This document shows, in pieces, positions 43,288 through 51,425 of a stretch of DNA of 64,000 nt; positions within the stretch are counted from its first letter, which is position 1, and the number at the start of each line of letters is the position of its first letter. Location: assembly GCF_002157855.1 (NCBI RefSeq), contig NZ_CP020880.1, positions 2,170,001-2,234,000 on the forward strand, in the 5' to 3' direction. The translations under genes were made by a program, and so were the position numbers. The notes under the pieces were generated by a model, which saw only the letters and a list, made by a program, of their open reading frames with translations, searched no databases and had not been told where the DNA came from. Source of the stretch: Sutcliffiella horikoshii (GTDB taxonomy: Bacteria; Bacillota; Bacilli; Bacillales; Bacillaceae_I).

Positions 43288-43316
43288 TTCACCTCCAAAC
43301 TGTGGTATAGTATAAA
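43288..43316 (+). promoter_or_regulatory. Promoter candidate for the small RNA
   Basis: TTCACC (43288-43293), a 17-bp spacer and TATAAA (43311-43316) give a plausible sigma-A promoter with start near 43323. Confidence 0.5.
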
Positions 43317-43321
43317 TGCGA

Positions 43322-43437
43322 TGAGCTGAATTGTGTAAGTCGACGGACGCGCTCTTTGAGCAAGGCATGAATGTGGTCATGCTGTCCCTCGCCTCAATAC
43401 GCAGGAAGGCACCTTTATAGGTGCCTTCTTTTTTTGC
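43322..43437 (+). ncRNA. Candidate structured small RNA or leader ending in a terminator
   Basis: About 115 nt without a credible open frame on the top strand. The sequence can fold into a multibranch structure: GGAC (43346-43349 region) with GUCC, enclosing the hairpin GCUC-UUU-GAGC and the hairpin GCAUGA-AUGUGG-UCAUGC. A strong terminator follows (AAGGCACC/GGUGCCUU plus T7, about 43407-43437). I could not match it to a known riboswitch. A second promoter-like stretch (TTGCTA, 18 bp, TATACT, about 43435-43466) may start the downstream gene separately, which favours a stand-alone RNA. Confidence 0.5.
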
Positions 43438-43495
43438 TACTTTTCCTCCATTTCTGCTATACTGTCTACATCTATTAGAGAAAGAAGGTATTATT

Positions 43496-44482
43496 TTGAT
43501 ACGTTTTGGCGTGATCGGAACCAACTGGATAACAGAATCATTCATCAATGCAGCACTAGAGTCTGAAGATTTCCGTTTAACGGCTGTCTATTCTAGAAAA
43601 GAAGAAACCGCAAAGAATTTTGGGGAAAAATTCAGTGTAACTACTACATATACAGATCTTAATGAGTTTTCAAGAAGCAACGAATTTGATGCAGTTTATA
43701 TAGCCAGCCCTAATTCCCTGCATGCAAAGCAAGCGATTGCCTGCATGAACCAAGGTAAACATGTGTTATGCGAAAAACCGATAGCAACAAATACTAGAGA
43801 ATTATCGGAAATGATAGCTGCGGCAAAAAGAAATAACGTGGTTTTGATGGAGGCAATGAAAAGCACCCTCCTTCCAAACTTCTTGGCAGTGAAAGAAAAC
43901 CTGCATAAAATTGGGAAAATAAGACGTTATGTCACGAGTTATTGTCAGTATTCTTCCCGCTATGATAAGTACAAGGAAGGTACGGTACTTAATGCTTTCA
44001 AGCCCGAGTTTTCCAATGGAGCTTTAATGGACATTGGTATCTATACCATCTATCCAATGGTGGCGTTGTTCGGCAAGCCGAAAGCTTTATTTGCCATGGC
44101 CCATATGCTTGAATCGGGCGTCGATGGGCAAGGAAGTATCTTGTTCCAGTATGATGGAATGGATGCTTCGGTTGCCTATTCTAAAATAGCAAACTCCTAC
44201 CTTCCTTCCGAAATACAAGGCGAAGAAGGAACGATCATTTTAGATACCATCCATACACCAGAAAAAATACGGATTAAATATAAAGACGGTTCGGAGGAAG
44301 ATATTACGGTTTCTCAAAAAGATCAGTCTATGTTTTACGAAGCAGAAGAGTTTATTCGCCTTATTAAATTTGGGGAAAAAGAATCTTCCATCAACTCTCT
44401 TAATACTTCCCTGCAAACGATGGAGTTAATAGAAGAAGCCCGCAAACAAATAGGTCTTGTCTACCCGGCAGACCAAAGTTAA
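43496..44482 (+). CDS. Gfo/Idh/MocA-family oxidoreductase, YulF-like
   Basis: A 328-residue NAD(P)-dependent dehydrogenase. It starts IRFGVIGTNWITESFINAA with the Rossmann loop, contains FDAVYIASPNSLHAKQAIACMNQGKHVLCEKPIATN (EKP Lys) and a C-terminal domain with GALMDIGIYTIYPMVALFGKP. The organisation recalls B. subtilis YulF. The TTG start at 43496 is chosen because AGAAGG lies 7 nt upstream and the conserved N-terminus begins there. A longer frame from 43421 runs through the terminator and is not credible. Confidence 0.85.
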   Translation: MIRFGVIGTNWITESFINAALESEDFRLTAVYSRKEETAKNFGEKFSVTTTYTDLNEFSRSNEFDAVYIASPNSLHAKQAIACMNQGKHVLCEKPIATNTRELSEMIAAAKRNNVVLMEAMKSTLLPNFLAVKENLHKIGKIRRYVTSYCQYSSRYDKYKEGTVLNAFKPEFSNGALMDIGIYTIYPMVALFGKPKALFAMAHMLESGVDGQGSILFQYDGMDASVAYSKIANSYLPSEIQGEEGTIILDTIHTPEKIRIKYKDGSEEDITVSQKDQSMFYEAEEFIRLIKFGEKESSINSLNTSLQTMELIEEARKQIGLVYPADQS

Positions 44483-44495
44483 CCTATACTTCTGA

Positions 44496-44530
44496 AAGAA
44501 TCGCCTGTTGCATACGGACGGTTCTTTTTT
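44496..44530 (+). terminator. Terminator of the YulF-like gene
   Basis: AAGAATCG (44496-44503) pairs with CGGTTCTT (44519-44526, one G-U), followed by T-run. Confidence 0.8.
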
Positions 44531-44567
44531 ATATGGTTTCATTTAACTTTTAACTTAAGGTAAAGCT

Positions 44568-44961
44568 ATGAAGACAGCTCTCGTTCTTTTTTGTGCGTAG
44601 ACAGGTCCTCATTGCACGGATGAAGACAGCTCTCGTTTCTTTTTGTGCGCAGAGAGGTCCTCATCGCACGGATGAAGACAGCTCTCGTTCCTTTACGTGC
44701 GTAGACAGGTCCTCATCGCACGAATGAAGACATCCTCCGTTCCTTTTTCACCCAAGACAGGTCCTCATCGCTCGGATGAAGACATCCCACATTCCTTTTT
44801 CACCCAAGACAGGTCCTCATCGCTCGGATGAAGACATCACACGTTCCTTTTTTACCCAAAACAGGTCCTCATCGCTCGGATGAAGACATCCCACGTTCCT
44901 TTTTCACCCAAAACAGGCCCTCACCGCTCGGAGAAAGACATCCCACCACGAAAGGTCCTCA
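44568..44961. repeat. 52-bp tandem array 4 (palindromic core, eight units)
   Basis: ATGAAGAC starts at 44568, 44620, 44672, 44724, 44776, 44828 and 44880 and a decayed AGAAAGAC at 44932, every interval 52 bp. Left arms are GTCCTCAT, with spacers of the TGCACGG/CGCTCGG type. The linkers fall into two subtypes: CTCTCGTTC...GTGCGTAGACAG in the first units, and CATCCCACGTTCC...CACCCAAGACAG later. The last left arm (44954) is 15 bp too early, a small deletion. No coding frame is evident in this 400-bp stretch. Confidence 0.92.
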
Positions 44962-45094
44962 TCGCACAGAATAAAAGTCTTCCCCTCCAGCAAGGGCCCA
45001 TCAAAAACTAGCGTTTATTGCATATTATTAATAGTTTTTACGCCTATTTTGCTAAATCTAGTAAAAATGGACGTTTGCTAGGGGACAGGCGTCC

Positions 45095-45123
45095 ACTCTC
45101 TTCTCTCGTAAATACATAGTATG
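45095..45123 (+). promoter_or_regulatory. Sigma-K-like promoter candidate upstream of the coat genes
   Basis: CATAGTATG at 45115-45123 matches the sigma-K -10 pattern CATANNNTA with one mismatch, and an AC dinucleotide lies at an approximately suitable -35 distance. The downstream CotX-type gene makes a late mother-cell promoter likely. Confidence 0.45.
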
Positions 45124-45151
45124 TGGTAGATAAGAAAAAGGGGGTGTAAGA

Positions 45152-45364
45152 ATGGCAGATAGCAAAGATATGCAACGAGAGATTTCAAAACTCACCCAGG
45201 CAACAACAAACATGATGCTTCAAAATGTTTTAAAGAAACACAATGTGAAACTAAGTGGAGATAACTTCTCCAAAGAGCAAAAAGCGCAGCTGAAGAAATT
45301 GGTTGCAGACATCCAGGACTCTTTCGGGAAAATGGAAAAACTTCAAAAAGAAGAAAAAAAATAA
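45152..45364 (+). CDS. Small charged protein beside cotX, probable spore-coat associated (70 aa)
   Basis: A 70-residue Lys/Gln-rich helical protein: MADSKDMQREISKLTQATTN, a Met-rich MMLQNVLKKHNVKLSG, then a Lys-rich C-terminus ending KLQKEEKK. No membrane segment or signal. It is 29 nt upstream of the CotX-type gene on the same strand, with AAAGGGGGTG before the ATG. Small charged proteins often accompany cotX in Bacillus coat clusters (for instance cotVW), but I cannot assign it to a named family. Confidence 0.7.
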   Translation: MADSKDMQREISKLTQATTNMMLQNVLKKHNVKLSGDNFSKEQKAQLKKLVADIQDSFGKMEKLQKEEKK

Positions 45365-45393
45365 AAAATTTATCAAAATGGGGGATTTAAATA

Positions 45394-45876
45394 ATGAGTA
45401 AAGATTGGTTATTCGGTGGAAGAAGCTGTGGCTATGATCATGGCTGTGGAAATAATGGTGAATGGAATGCTTTAGCAGCAGGAAGCAGACATCCACTTGA
45501 CAATGATGGTGTAGCTCAAGAGGCTGACCAAGTAAACAAAATGATTCAAAAATCTTATGAGCAAATAGTAATTAAAGATTCTTGCGATATTGAAGTAACA
45601 ACTACTGACACAAAAATTGCTGTTTCTCTTCAAGCTGCAATTCAAGCTGCTATCGCTCTAGTAATCAGTGTAAGTATCGCAGATAGCAACAAAGCTGAGC
45701 AAGTAATCCAAGAATTGCTTCAAAGCTCCAAATCCGTACAAGTAAATCACCAACAAACGTATATTCAAAACTCTCGTGGTGTAAAAGTAACAACTACAGA
45801 CACTGACCTAGTACTAAACATCCAGCTACTTCTTCAACTATTGATTGCACTTGTTGTAGCTGTAGACATTTTATAA
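45394..45876 (+). CDS. cotX: CotX-type spore coat protein
   Basis: A 160-residue insoluble-fraction (crust) spore coat protein. The N-terminus is Gly/Cys/Asn-rich (GGRSCGYDHGCGNNGEW). Two homologous CotX modules follow: SYEQIVIKDSCDIEVTTTDTKIAVSLQAAIQAAIALVISVSI (about 55-96) and QTYIQNSRGVKVTTTDTDLVLNIQLLLQLLIALVVAVDIL (about 121-160). Each has an I-x-(N/D)S-x-x-(I/V)-x-V-TTTDT strand and a hydrophobic helix. GGGGGA lies before the ATG. It is probably co-transcribed with the 70-aa gene from a sigma-K promoter. Confidence 0.9.
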   Translation: MSKDWLFGGRSCGYDHGCGNNGEWNALAAGSRHPLDNDGVAQEADQVNKMIQKSYEQIVIKDSCDIEVTTTDTKIAVSLQAAIQAAIALVISVSIADSNKAEQVIQELLQSSKSVQVNHQQTYIQNSRGVKVTTTDTDLVLNIQLLLQLLIALVVAVDIL

Positions 45877-46046
45877 TCTTGCTGAAGACTTGCCCGCTTC
45901 AGCCAAAGTTTTCAAAAAAAACACCTGCCATGTAACACTCCTTCTTATCTAAAGTGCCGGAAAAAACACCTGCAATTCCTGCCAAAGCATATCCTAGCCT
46001 CCTTGCTACCCATCTTACACCACACCTAAGAATAGTTCGGAAAAGT

Positions 46047-46074
46047 GAAGACCAGAAAGTTGGTCTTCTTTTTA
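46047..46074 (+). terminator. Terminator of the coat operon
   Basis: GAAGACCA (46047-46054) pairs with TGGTCTTC (46061-46068), followed by T5. The 170 bp between cotX and this hairpin contain no supported gene. Confidence 0.8.
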
Positions 46075-46119
46075 TTGTTTGGTGGAATGACAAATCTAGT
46101 CTTTTGCCTAGTTTTCTTA

Positions 46120-46155
46120 AAAACACGCGCAAATCCATGGCACTCTCATAAGATA
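46120..46155 (+). promoter_or_regulatory. Sigma-K-like promoter of the coiled-coil gene
   Basis: CATAAGATA at 46147-46155 is a perfect match to the sigma-K -10 pattern CATANNNTA, with ACAC about 16-20 bp upstream in the -35 place. The ATG at 46196 lies at a normal leader distance with AAAGGAGTT before it. Confidence 0.6.
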
Positions 46156-46195
46156 GTGTAGTTAAATAACCTATTTTAAAAAAAGGAGTTACGTT

Positions 46196-47134
46196 ATGCG
46201 AGAGAAAAATAACAACCTGCTTCCCACCCCTAAATTATACCATCAGAGGGAATCCGTCTCGTCCAACCAGCAGGATTTTCGAAAAAACTATTTAGCAGAA
46301 ATTTTGAAACAACAAGAAGAAACGAATTTGACTGTTTCTCGGACAGTTAAGAAGATTAATGAACAATTACAGCATAGTATATCTACCCAGGAAAATAATC
46401 ATCAAATTCTACTGGATAAGTTATACTCCCAGGAAGAAGCTCAAAAAGATTTGTCAGAAATGATAGCATTTCAAGATTTAAATGTCCGGAAGGTATACGA
46501 CAAAGTACTTGTGCACGAAAAAAGTCATGAGGATTTTACCCTTAAACTAAATAATCAAGATAAAAATTATGGGCAACTTCTAGAATTATTAAAAGTCCAA
46601 TCATTATTAAGTGAGGAACTTCAAGAGAATATCTCATCACATGAAGAAAGCAGTAAAGAGGTAAAGCAAAGACTGGATAAATTAGAAATGTCATTGGAAG
46701 AAGAAAAGCTATTGAGTCAGGCTACATTAGATCAGTTGGCATTCCAAGAGAATCTGACCCAAGGCATTCACACCAAGTTAGAGAAATATGAAGAATTGTA
46801 TGAAGACATACATTCAAAATTACATGATCAGGAACATTTTTACCAAGAAATAAATAATAAATTACAAGTTCAAGAAATGTTTCACCAATCAGTAATGGAG
46901 CGTATGGACAGCCAAGATATTGCCTCCCAGAAAATTGCCGAACAGCTCAACACCTTGAGACAAACGTTGGTGGATAAATTGGAAACCGCCATTTCTTCCA
47001 TTGATAGCAAATATAAGCAAACACTAAACTACTTGAGTGGAAGTATGATCGGGTTAAAAGAAAGAATTATTCAAAAGCCTCCAGTTGAAAACGAAAATAA
47101 TGAAATGAAAAAAGTAGAAGTGAAGCAAGAGTAG
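46196..47134 (+). CDS. Coiled-coil protein built of 14-residue repeats, probable spore-coat associated
   Basis: A 312-residue, highly charged all-helical protein with no cysteine, signal peptide or membrane segment. From about residue 62 to 250 it consists of about thirteen 14-residue units that begin Q-E (or H-E, Y-E, Q-D) and follow the pattern QExxxxxLxxKLxx, for example QENNHQILLDKLYS, QEEAQKDLSEMIAF, HEKSHEDFTLKLNN, QEHFYQEINNKLQV. One unit is extended to 21 residues. Fourteen residues are two heptads, so a long uninterrupted coiled coil is expected. The N-terminal 30 residues are polar and the tail is Glu/Lys-rich. The sigma-K-like promoter and the cotX neighbour suggest a late sporulation role. 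I do not recognise the family. Confidence 0.75.
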   Translation: MREKNNNLLPTPKLYHQRESVSSNQQDFRKNYLAEILKQQEETNLTVSRTVKKINEQLQHSISTQENNHQILLDKLYSQEEAQKDLSEMIAFQDLNVRKVYDKVLVHEKSHEDFTLKLNNQDKNYGQLLELLKVQSLLSEELQENISSHEESSKEVKQRLDKLEMSLEEEKLLSQATLDQLAFQENLTQGIHTKLEKYEELYEDIHSKLHDQEHFYQEINNKLQVQEMFHQSVMERMDSQDIASQKIAEQLNTLRQTLVDKLETAISSIDSKYKQTLNYLSGSMIGLKERIIQKPPVENENNEMKKVEVKQE

Positions 47135-47156
47135 TCTTCGGGCTGCTCTCTTTTTT
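47126..47156 (+). terminator. Terminator of the coiled-coil gene
   Basis: AGAGTAG (47128-47134) pairs with CTGCTCT (47143-47149) with one G-U, followed by T6. The stem includes the stop codon. Confidence 0.75.
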
Positions 47157-47227
47157 CGTTTGATTTTTCTGAAGATTCATACTAATATTTAACTAGCACT
47201 TACTTTTCTATTATGGAGGTTTGGACG

Positions 47228-48868
47228 ATGGCAGAGTTAGTACATAAAACAATTGGTGATTTATTTGATGAAACCGTAGCACGTTACCCTGATAAAGAAG
47301 CTGTAGTGTATGTGGAAACTGGATTGCGCTATAGCTATAAAGAGTTTCAGCAAATCTGTAATCAAGTATCGAAAGGTTTAATGAATCTAGGAATTAAAAA
47401 AGGAGATCATATTGCCGTTTGGGCAACTAATAAACCTGAATGGTTAATTACCCAATACGCCAGTGCAAAGATTGGAGCAGTTTTAGTAACAGTCAATACT
47501 AGCTATCAATTGAAGGAACTAGAATATCTGTTACGTCAATCAGAATCCACCACCCTTCTTCTAATGGACAACTTTAAAGGGGTAAGCTACTTGGATATGC
47601 TTCAAGAATTATGTCCAGAGCTTGCAAACTGTGTTCCCGGAGAACTAACATCTACTCGTTTACCTAAATTAAAGAATGTCATTTATATGGGCAGCGAAAG
47701 TCACCCTGGTATGTTTACATGGGATGACTTGTTGAATAATTCATCTACCATTACAGATGAAGAATTACTGGCCAGGCAAAATAGTACAAATTATGAAGAT
47801 GTCATCAACATGCAATATACATCTGGGACAACAGGCTTCCCAAAAGGAGTCATGCTCACCCACTCCAATATCATCAACAATGCCATTAATGTGGCGGAAT
47901 GCCAAAAGCTTACCGCTGAAGATAGAATATGCATTCCGGTTCCGTTTTTCCACTGCTTTGGATGTGTGATGGGAACTTTAGCTACTGTGGCTACAGGAGC
48001 GACGATGGTTCCTCTGGTTATGTTTGATCCACTATTGGTTTTGAAAGCGGTGGAACAAGAAAAATGTACAGCCCTTTACGGAGTTCCAACTATGTTCATC
48101 GCGGAACTAAATCACCCTGACTTTGAAAAATACGATTTATCCAGTCTACGAACTGGTATCATGGCTGGGTCTCCTTGTCCGACGGAAATTATGAAAAGAG
48201 TGGTTCATGATATGGGAGCAAAGGAAATTACAATCGCATATGGGCAAACGGAGGCCTCCCCTGTCATTACACAAACACGCCCATACGACAGCATTGAGAG
48301 AAGAGTTTCCACTGTTGGAAGCGCTTTAGATAATGTGGAAGTGAAAATTATTGATCCTACAACAGGTGAACATGTGCCAAATGGAGTCCAAGGCGAGCTT
48401 TGTACCAGAGGTTACCTTGTCATGAAAGGCTACTATAATATGAAGGACCAAACGAAAGATGCCATTGATAGCCAAGGCTGGCTTCATACCGGTGACCTCG
48501 CGACTATGGATGATGATGGGTATGTCGTCATTACAGGCAGACTAAAGGATATGATTATCCGTGGTGGAGAAAATATTTATCCCCGTGAGATTGAGGAATT
48601 TTTATACTCCCATCCGAAAATTTTTGATGTACAAATTGTAGGAGTTCCAGATGAAAAGTTCGGTGAGCAGGTTGCTGCATTTATAAAAATCAAACCGGGC
48701 GAAAGCTTAAACAGTCAAGAAGTCAAAGACTATTGCACTGGAAAAATATCAAAATATAAAATCCCTTACTATGTAGAGATTGTAGACGAGTATCCAATGA
48801 CAGCTTCTGGAAAGATCCAAAAATATAAACTCCGAGAACATGCCGTAAATACACTTGTGAGAATATAA
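47228..48868 (+). CDS. Acyl-CoA synthetase, AMP-binding family (YngI-like)
   Basis: A 546-residue ANL-superfamily ligase activating a carboxylic acid to its CoA thioester through an acyl-AMP. Motifs: P-loop-like [94 protein letters not shown] and the C-terminal catalytic Lys in [15 protein letters not shown]. Medium/long-chain fatty acids are the likely substrates. It resembles Bacillus YngI. ATG at 47228 has GGAGG 8 nt upstream; ATG at 47213 does not. Confidence 0.9.
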   Translation: MAELVHKTIGDLFDETVARYPDKEAVVYVETGLRYSYKEFQQICNQVSKGLMNLGIKKGDHIAVWATNKPEWLITQYASAKIGAVLVTVNTSYQLKELEYLLRQSESTTLLLMDNFKGVSYLDMLQELCPELANCVPGELTSTRLPKLKNVIYMGSESHPGMFTWDDLLNNSSTITDEELLARQNSTNYEDVINMQYTSGTTGFPKGVMLTHSNIINNAINVAECQKLTAEDRICIPVPFFHCFGCVMGTLATVATGATMVPLVMFDPLLVLKAVEQEKCTALYGVPTMFIAELNHPDFEKYDLSSLRTGIMAGSPCPTEIMKRVVHDMGAKEITIAYGQTEASPVITQTRPYDSIERRVSTVGSALDNVEVKIIDPTTGEHVPNGVQGELCTRGYLVMKGYYNMKDQTKDAIDSQGWLHTGDLATMDDDGYVVITGRLKDMIIRGGENIYPREIEEFLYSHPKIFDVQIVGVPDEKFGEQVAAFIKIKPGESLNSQEVKDYCTGKISKYKIPYYVEIVDEYPMTASGKIQKYKLREHAVNTLVRI

Positions 48869-48901
48869 AACGGTAAGGGGATTGTACCCCTTACCGTTTT
48901 A
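48866..48901. terminator. Bidirectional terminator
   Basis: AAAACGGTAAGGGG (48867-48880) and CCCCTTACCGTTTT (48887-48900) form a 14-bp perfect stem between the convergent acyl-CoA synthetase and threonine aldolase genes. Confidence 0.93.
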
Positions 48902-49933
48902 TTTTCTTGATTTCACTATTTCATCAATCGTATTAATAACTGTCTCCATATCTCTTCTGCTCACATCAAAATGAGTGGTAAGTCGAACCAACGTTGGTCC
49001 AAACGTAACAGCCAAAACACCCTTCTCTTTTAATGCTTGTACAAATTGATCTGCCTTCATGCCCAAACCGGCTACATCCACTACCACAATATTCGTATCA
49101 ACCGCATTTACTATTGTCAAAGGGTTCATTCCCCTTAAACCATTTGCAAGAAACTCCGCATTTTCATGATCCTCTGCAAGTCTTTCTGTCATTTGAGTTA
49201 AAGCTATTAACCCAGGTGCTGCAATTATTCCAACTTGCCTTAATCCCCCACCGAGACGCTTTCTCCATTTTCTCGCTCGTTTAATGAAATCGTTAGATCC
49301 GGCAATGATCGAACCAACCGGTGCACCCAAACCTTTGGACAAACATATTTGTACCGTATCGCAATGTTTGGTGAACTCTCGAATAGATAAGCCAGTACTT
49401 GCAGCGGCATTAAATAGTCGGGCTCCATCCACATGAACAGGGATACCATTTCTTTGTGCCACTTTATAGATTTCTGCCATGTTTGATACAGGCACTACTG
49501 CCCCTCCAGCACGATTATGTGTGTTTTCTATACAAATCAGACCTGTTTCAGGAAAGTGTTGATCTTCTCCACGTATAGCAGATTCTATATCTTGTGGATT
49601 CATTATCCCGTTTACACCTGGAATGGTTCTGGTTTGGACTCCTGCCAATGCGGCAACAGCACCAGATTCGTAATAAAAAATATGAGACTCTTCTTCTAGT
49701 AATATCTCATTTCCTGGTCGGCAATGTGTCAATACCGCGATTTGATTTCCTTGTGTTCCGCTCGTAACAAACAGTGCGGCTTCTTTTCCGAGAATTTCTG
49801 CCGCTTTTTCTTCTAAAAGTGTAACCGTCGGATCTTCTCCGTATACGTCATCTCCAACTTCTGCTTCATACGATGCCTTTCTCATTTCTTTAGTAGGTTT
49901 TGTTACAGTATCACTTCTTAAATCAATCATCAT
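48899..49933 (-). CDS. ltaE: Low-specificity L-threonine aldolase
   Basis: A PLP-dependent enzyme cleaving L-threonine/allo-threonine to glycine and acetaldehyde; 344 residues. Motifs: IDLRSDTVTKPTKEMRKA at the N-terminus, EVGDDVYGEDPTVTLLEEK, VTSGTQGNQIAV, HVDGARLFNAA (PLP-ring Asp) and the Schiff-base Lys in TVQICLSKGLGAPVGS. It is divergent from the Fsr-type exporter, and tandem ATGs at 49933/49930 follow AAGGGGATT. Confidence 0.93.
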   Translation of the reverse strand: MMIDLRSDTVTKPTKEMRKASYEAEVGDDVYGEDPTVTLLEEKAAEILGKEAALFVTSGTQGNQIAVLTHCRPGNEILLEEESHIFYYESGAVAALAGVQTRTIPGVNGIMNPQDIESAIRGEDQHFPETGLICIENTHNRAGGAVVPVSNMAEIYKVAQRNGIPVHVDGARLFNAAASTGLSIREFTKHCDTVQICLSKGLGAPVGSIIAGSNDFIKRARKWRKRLGGGLRQVGIIAAPGLIALTQMTERLAEDHENAEFLANGLRGMNPLTIVNAVDTNIVVVDVAGLGMKADQFVQALKEKGVLAVTFGPTLVRLTTHFDVSRRDMETVINTIDEIVKSRK

Positions 49934-50093
49934 GTTAATCCCCTTCTCTATTTTTCTTACAGTTTACCAGAATCTTAATTATTTCGCATTCCGTAAAATA
50001 ATCTACCATCAACCTTCCTTCACGTGCTATGATTATTTAATATACATATGTTGGCTTTTCCTAACCACATTCATCAAAGGAGTTCATTTTATT

Positions 50094-51335
50094 ATGCAGG
50101 CACAAAAAGTCAAATTAGCGACTTCAAATCCCGAAAGTTCCACGGTCTATCCGATTCTTTTTATTATAGGTCTTGTCCACCTGTTAAATGATGCATTACA
50201 ATCTGTAGTTCCTGCCCTATTCCCCGTGTTGCAAAATTCCATGGGGCTGACCTTTACACAACTGGGACTGATTGCGTTTGCGTTAAATGCGACATCTTCG
50301 CTTATTCAACCCGTTGTGGGAATTATTACAGATAAGAGACCTTCTCCATATGCCCTGCCAATTGGACTTACTTTTTCCTTATTCGGAATTATCGGCTTGG
50401 CATTGGCACCAAGCTTTTGGGTGATTATTATTTCCGTATTGTTCATAGGATTAGGTTCTGCCGCCTTCCACCCTGAAGGTTCCCGCGTTGCCTATATGGC
50501 GGCAGGAAACCGCAGAGGGCTGGCACAGTCCATATACCAGGTAGGAGGCAATTCAGGTCAGGCTTTAGCACCGTTGATGGCAGCTTATATCCTGTTGCCA
50601 CTCGGACAAAAAGGCGTGTTGTGGTTTACAATAGTTGCCGCCGCAGCTGTGATGTTACTTTTATACATCGCTGCCTGGTACAAACAACAAGTAGCATATT
50701 CAAACAGACCGTTAAAACAAAAGAAAACTATCACAGTTAAATCAACCGATAAATCCATTGGTAATAGACGGATCATCACCTTTTCCATCTGTTTGCTAAT
50801 TTTTCTAGTATTTGCTCGTTCATGGTTCCATGCAGGTATCACCAACTTTTATGCTTTTTATGCCATAGAGAACTACGGCATACCTATCGCTGACTCACAA
50901 ATATATATTTTCGTGTTCTTAGGTGCCGGTGCTGTAGGTACATTTTTCGGAGGACCATTAGCAGATCGTTTCGGGAAGAGGCTGGTGATTTCTCTTTCTA
51001 TGCTGGGGTCCGCTCCACTTGCATTGTTGTTGCCTTTTGTAGGTCCGACACTTGCCTATCTCCTTGTTGCCATAATCGGATTCATCATCCTTTCTAGCTT
51101 TTCTGTAACAGTAGTGTACGCTCAAGAGCTGGTTCCTGGCCGAATAGGCTTGGTTTCCGGGCTTATTGTAGGACTGGCGTTTGGTATGGGGGCCGTGGGA
51201 TCTGTTGCGCTTGGAGTCCTGGCAGATTGGGTCGGGCTAACAAACACCATCATATTTACTGTAAGTCTACCCTTTATTGGATTGCTAACCTTCTTCCTTC
51301 CTAGTGATCAGAAAGTCAGAGAAATGCATAATTAA
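50094..51335 (+). CDS. fsr: MFS exporter, fosmidomycin-resistance (Fsr) type
   Basis: A 413-residue major-facilitator transporter with twelve predicted helices. LIFIIGLVHLLNDALQSVVPALFPVLQ, GLGSAAFHPEGSRVAYMAAGNRRGLAQSIYQVGGNSGQALAP and the second-half GTFFGGPLADRFGKRLVISLSMLG match the fosmidomycin-resistance exporter group. Natural substrate unknown. ATG at 50094 is used: it precedes the conserved protein and has AAAGGAG upstream (a long 11-nt spacer). An upstream extension to 49932 reads through the promoter region of the divergent gene and is not credible. Confidence 0.88.
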   Translation: MQAQKVKLATSNPESSTVYPILFIIGLVHLLNDALQSVVPALFPVLQNSMGLTFTQLGLIAFALNATSSLIQPVVGIITDKRPSPYALPIGLTFSLFGIIGLALAPSFWVIIISVLFIGLGSAAFHPEGSRVAYMAAGNRRGLAQSIYQVGGNSGQALAPLMAAYILLPLGQKGVLWFTIVAAAAVMLLLYIAAWYKQQVAYSNRPLKQKKTITVKSTDKSIGNRRIITFSICLLIFLVFARSWFHAGITNFYAFYAIENYGIPIADSQIYIFVFLGAGAVGTFFGGPLADRFGKRLVISLSMLGSAPLALLLPFVGPTLAYLLVAIIGFIILSSFSVTVVYAQELVPGRIGLVSGLIVGLAFGMGAVGSVALGVLADWVGLTNTIIFTVSLPFIGLLTFFLPSDQKVREMHN

Positions 51336-51376
51336 AGGAAAGAAAGGGTCCCTGTTGACCCTTTCTTTCCTTTTGC
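51335..51376 (+). terminator. Terminator of the Fsr-type gene
   Basis: AAGGAAAGAAAGGGTC (51335-51350) and GACCCTTTCTTTCCTT (51357-51372) form a perfect 16-bp stem with a following T-run. Confidence 0.92.
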
Positions 51377-51425
51377 CTATACTTGTTAAAGTGCTTAAAG
51401 ATACCTAGCGAAAATGGTGATAAAA

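Noticed and set aside
43421-43495. Upstream extension of the YulF-like gene.
   Set aside because: It would start inside the terminator hairpin and T-run; TTG at 43496 has a good site and matches the family N-terminus.
45899-46138. Minus-strand frame of 79 codons between cotX and the coiled-coil gene, and two micro-frames with good Shine-Dalgarno sequences inside it.
   Set aside because: The long frame crosses a terminator hairpin, has no convincing promoter or start, and the micro-frames are only 10-13 codons long. The similarity between the micro-frames looks like a short local duplication.
49932-50093. Fifty-four extra N-terminal codons for the Fsr-type exporter.
   Set aside because: They read through the intergenic promoter region and lack a ribosome binding site; the conserved protein begins after ATG 50094.
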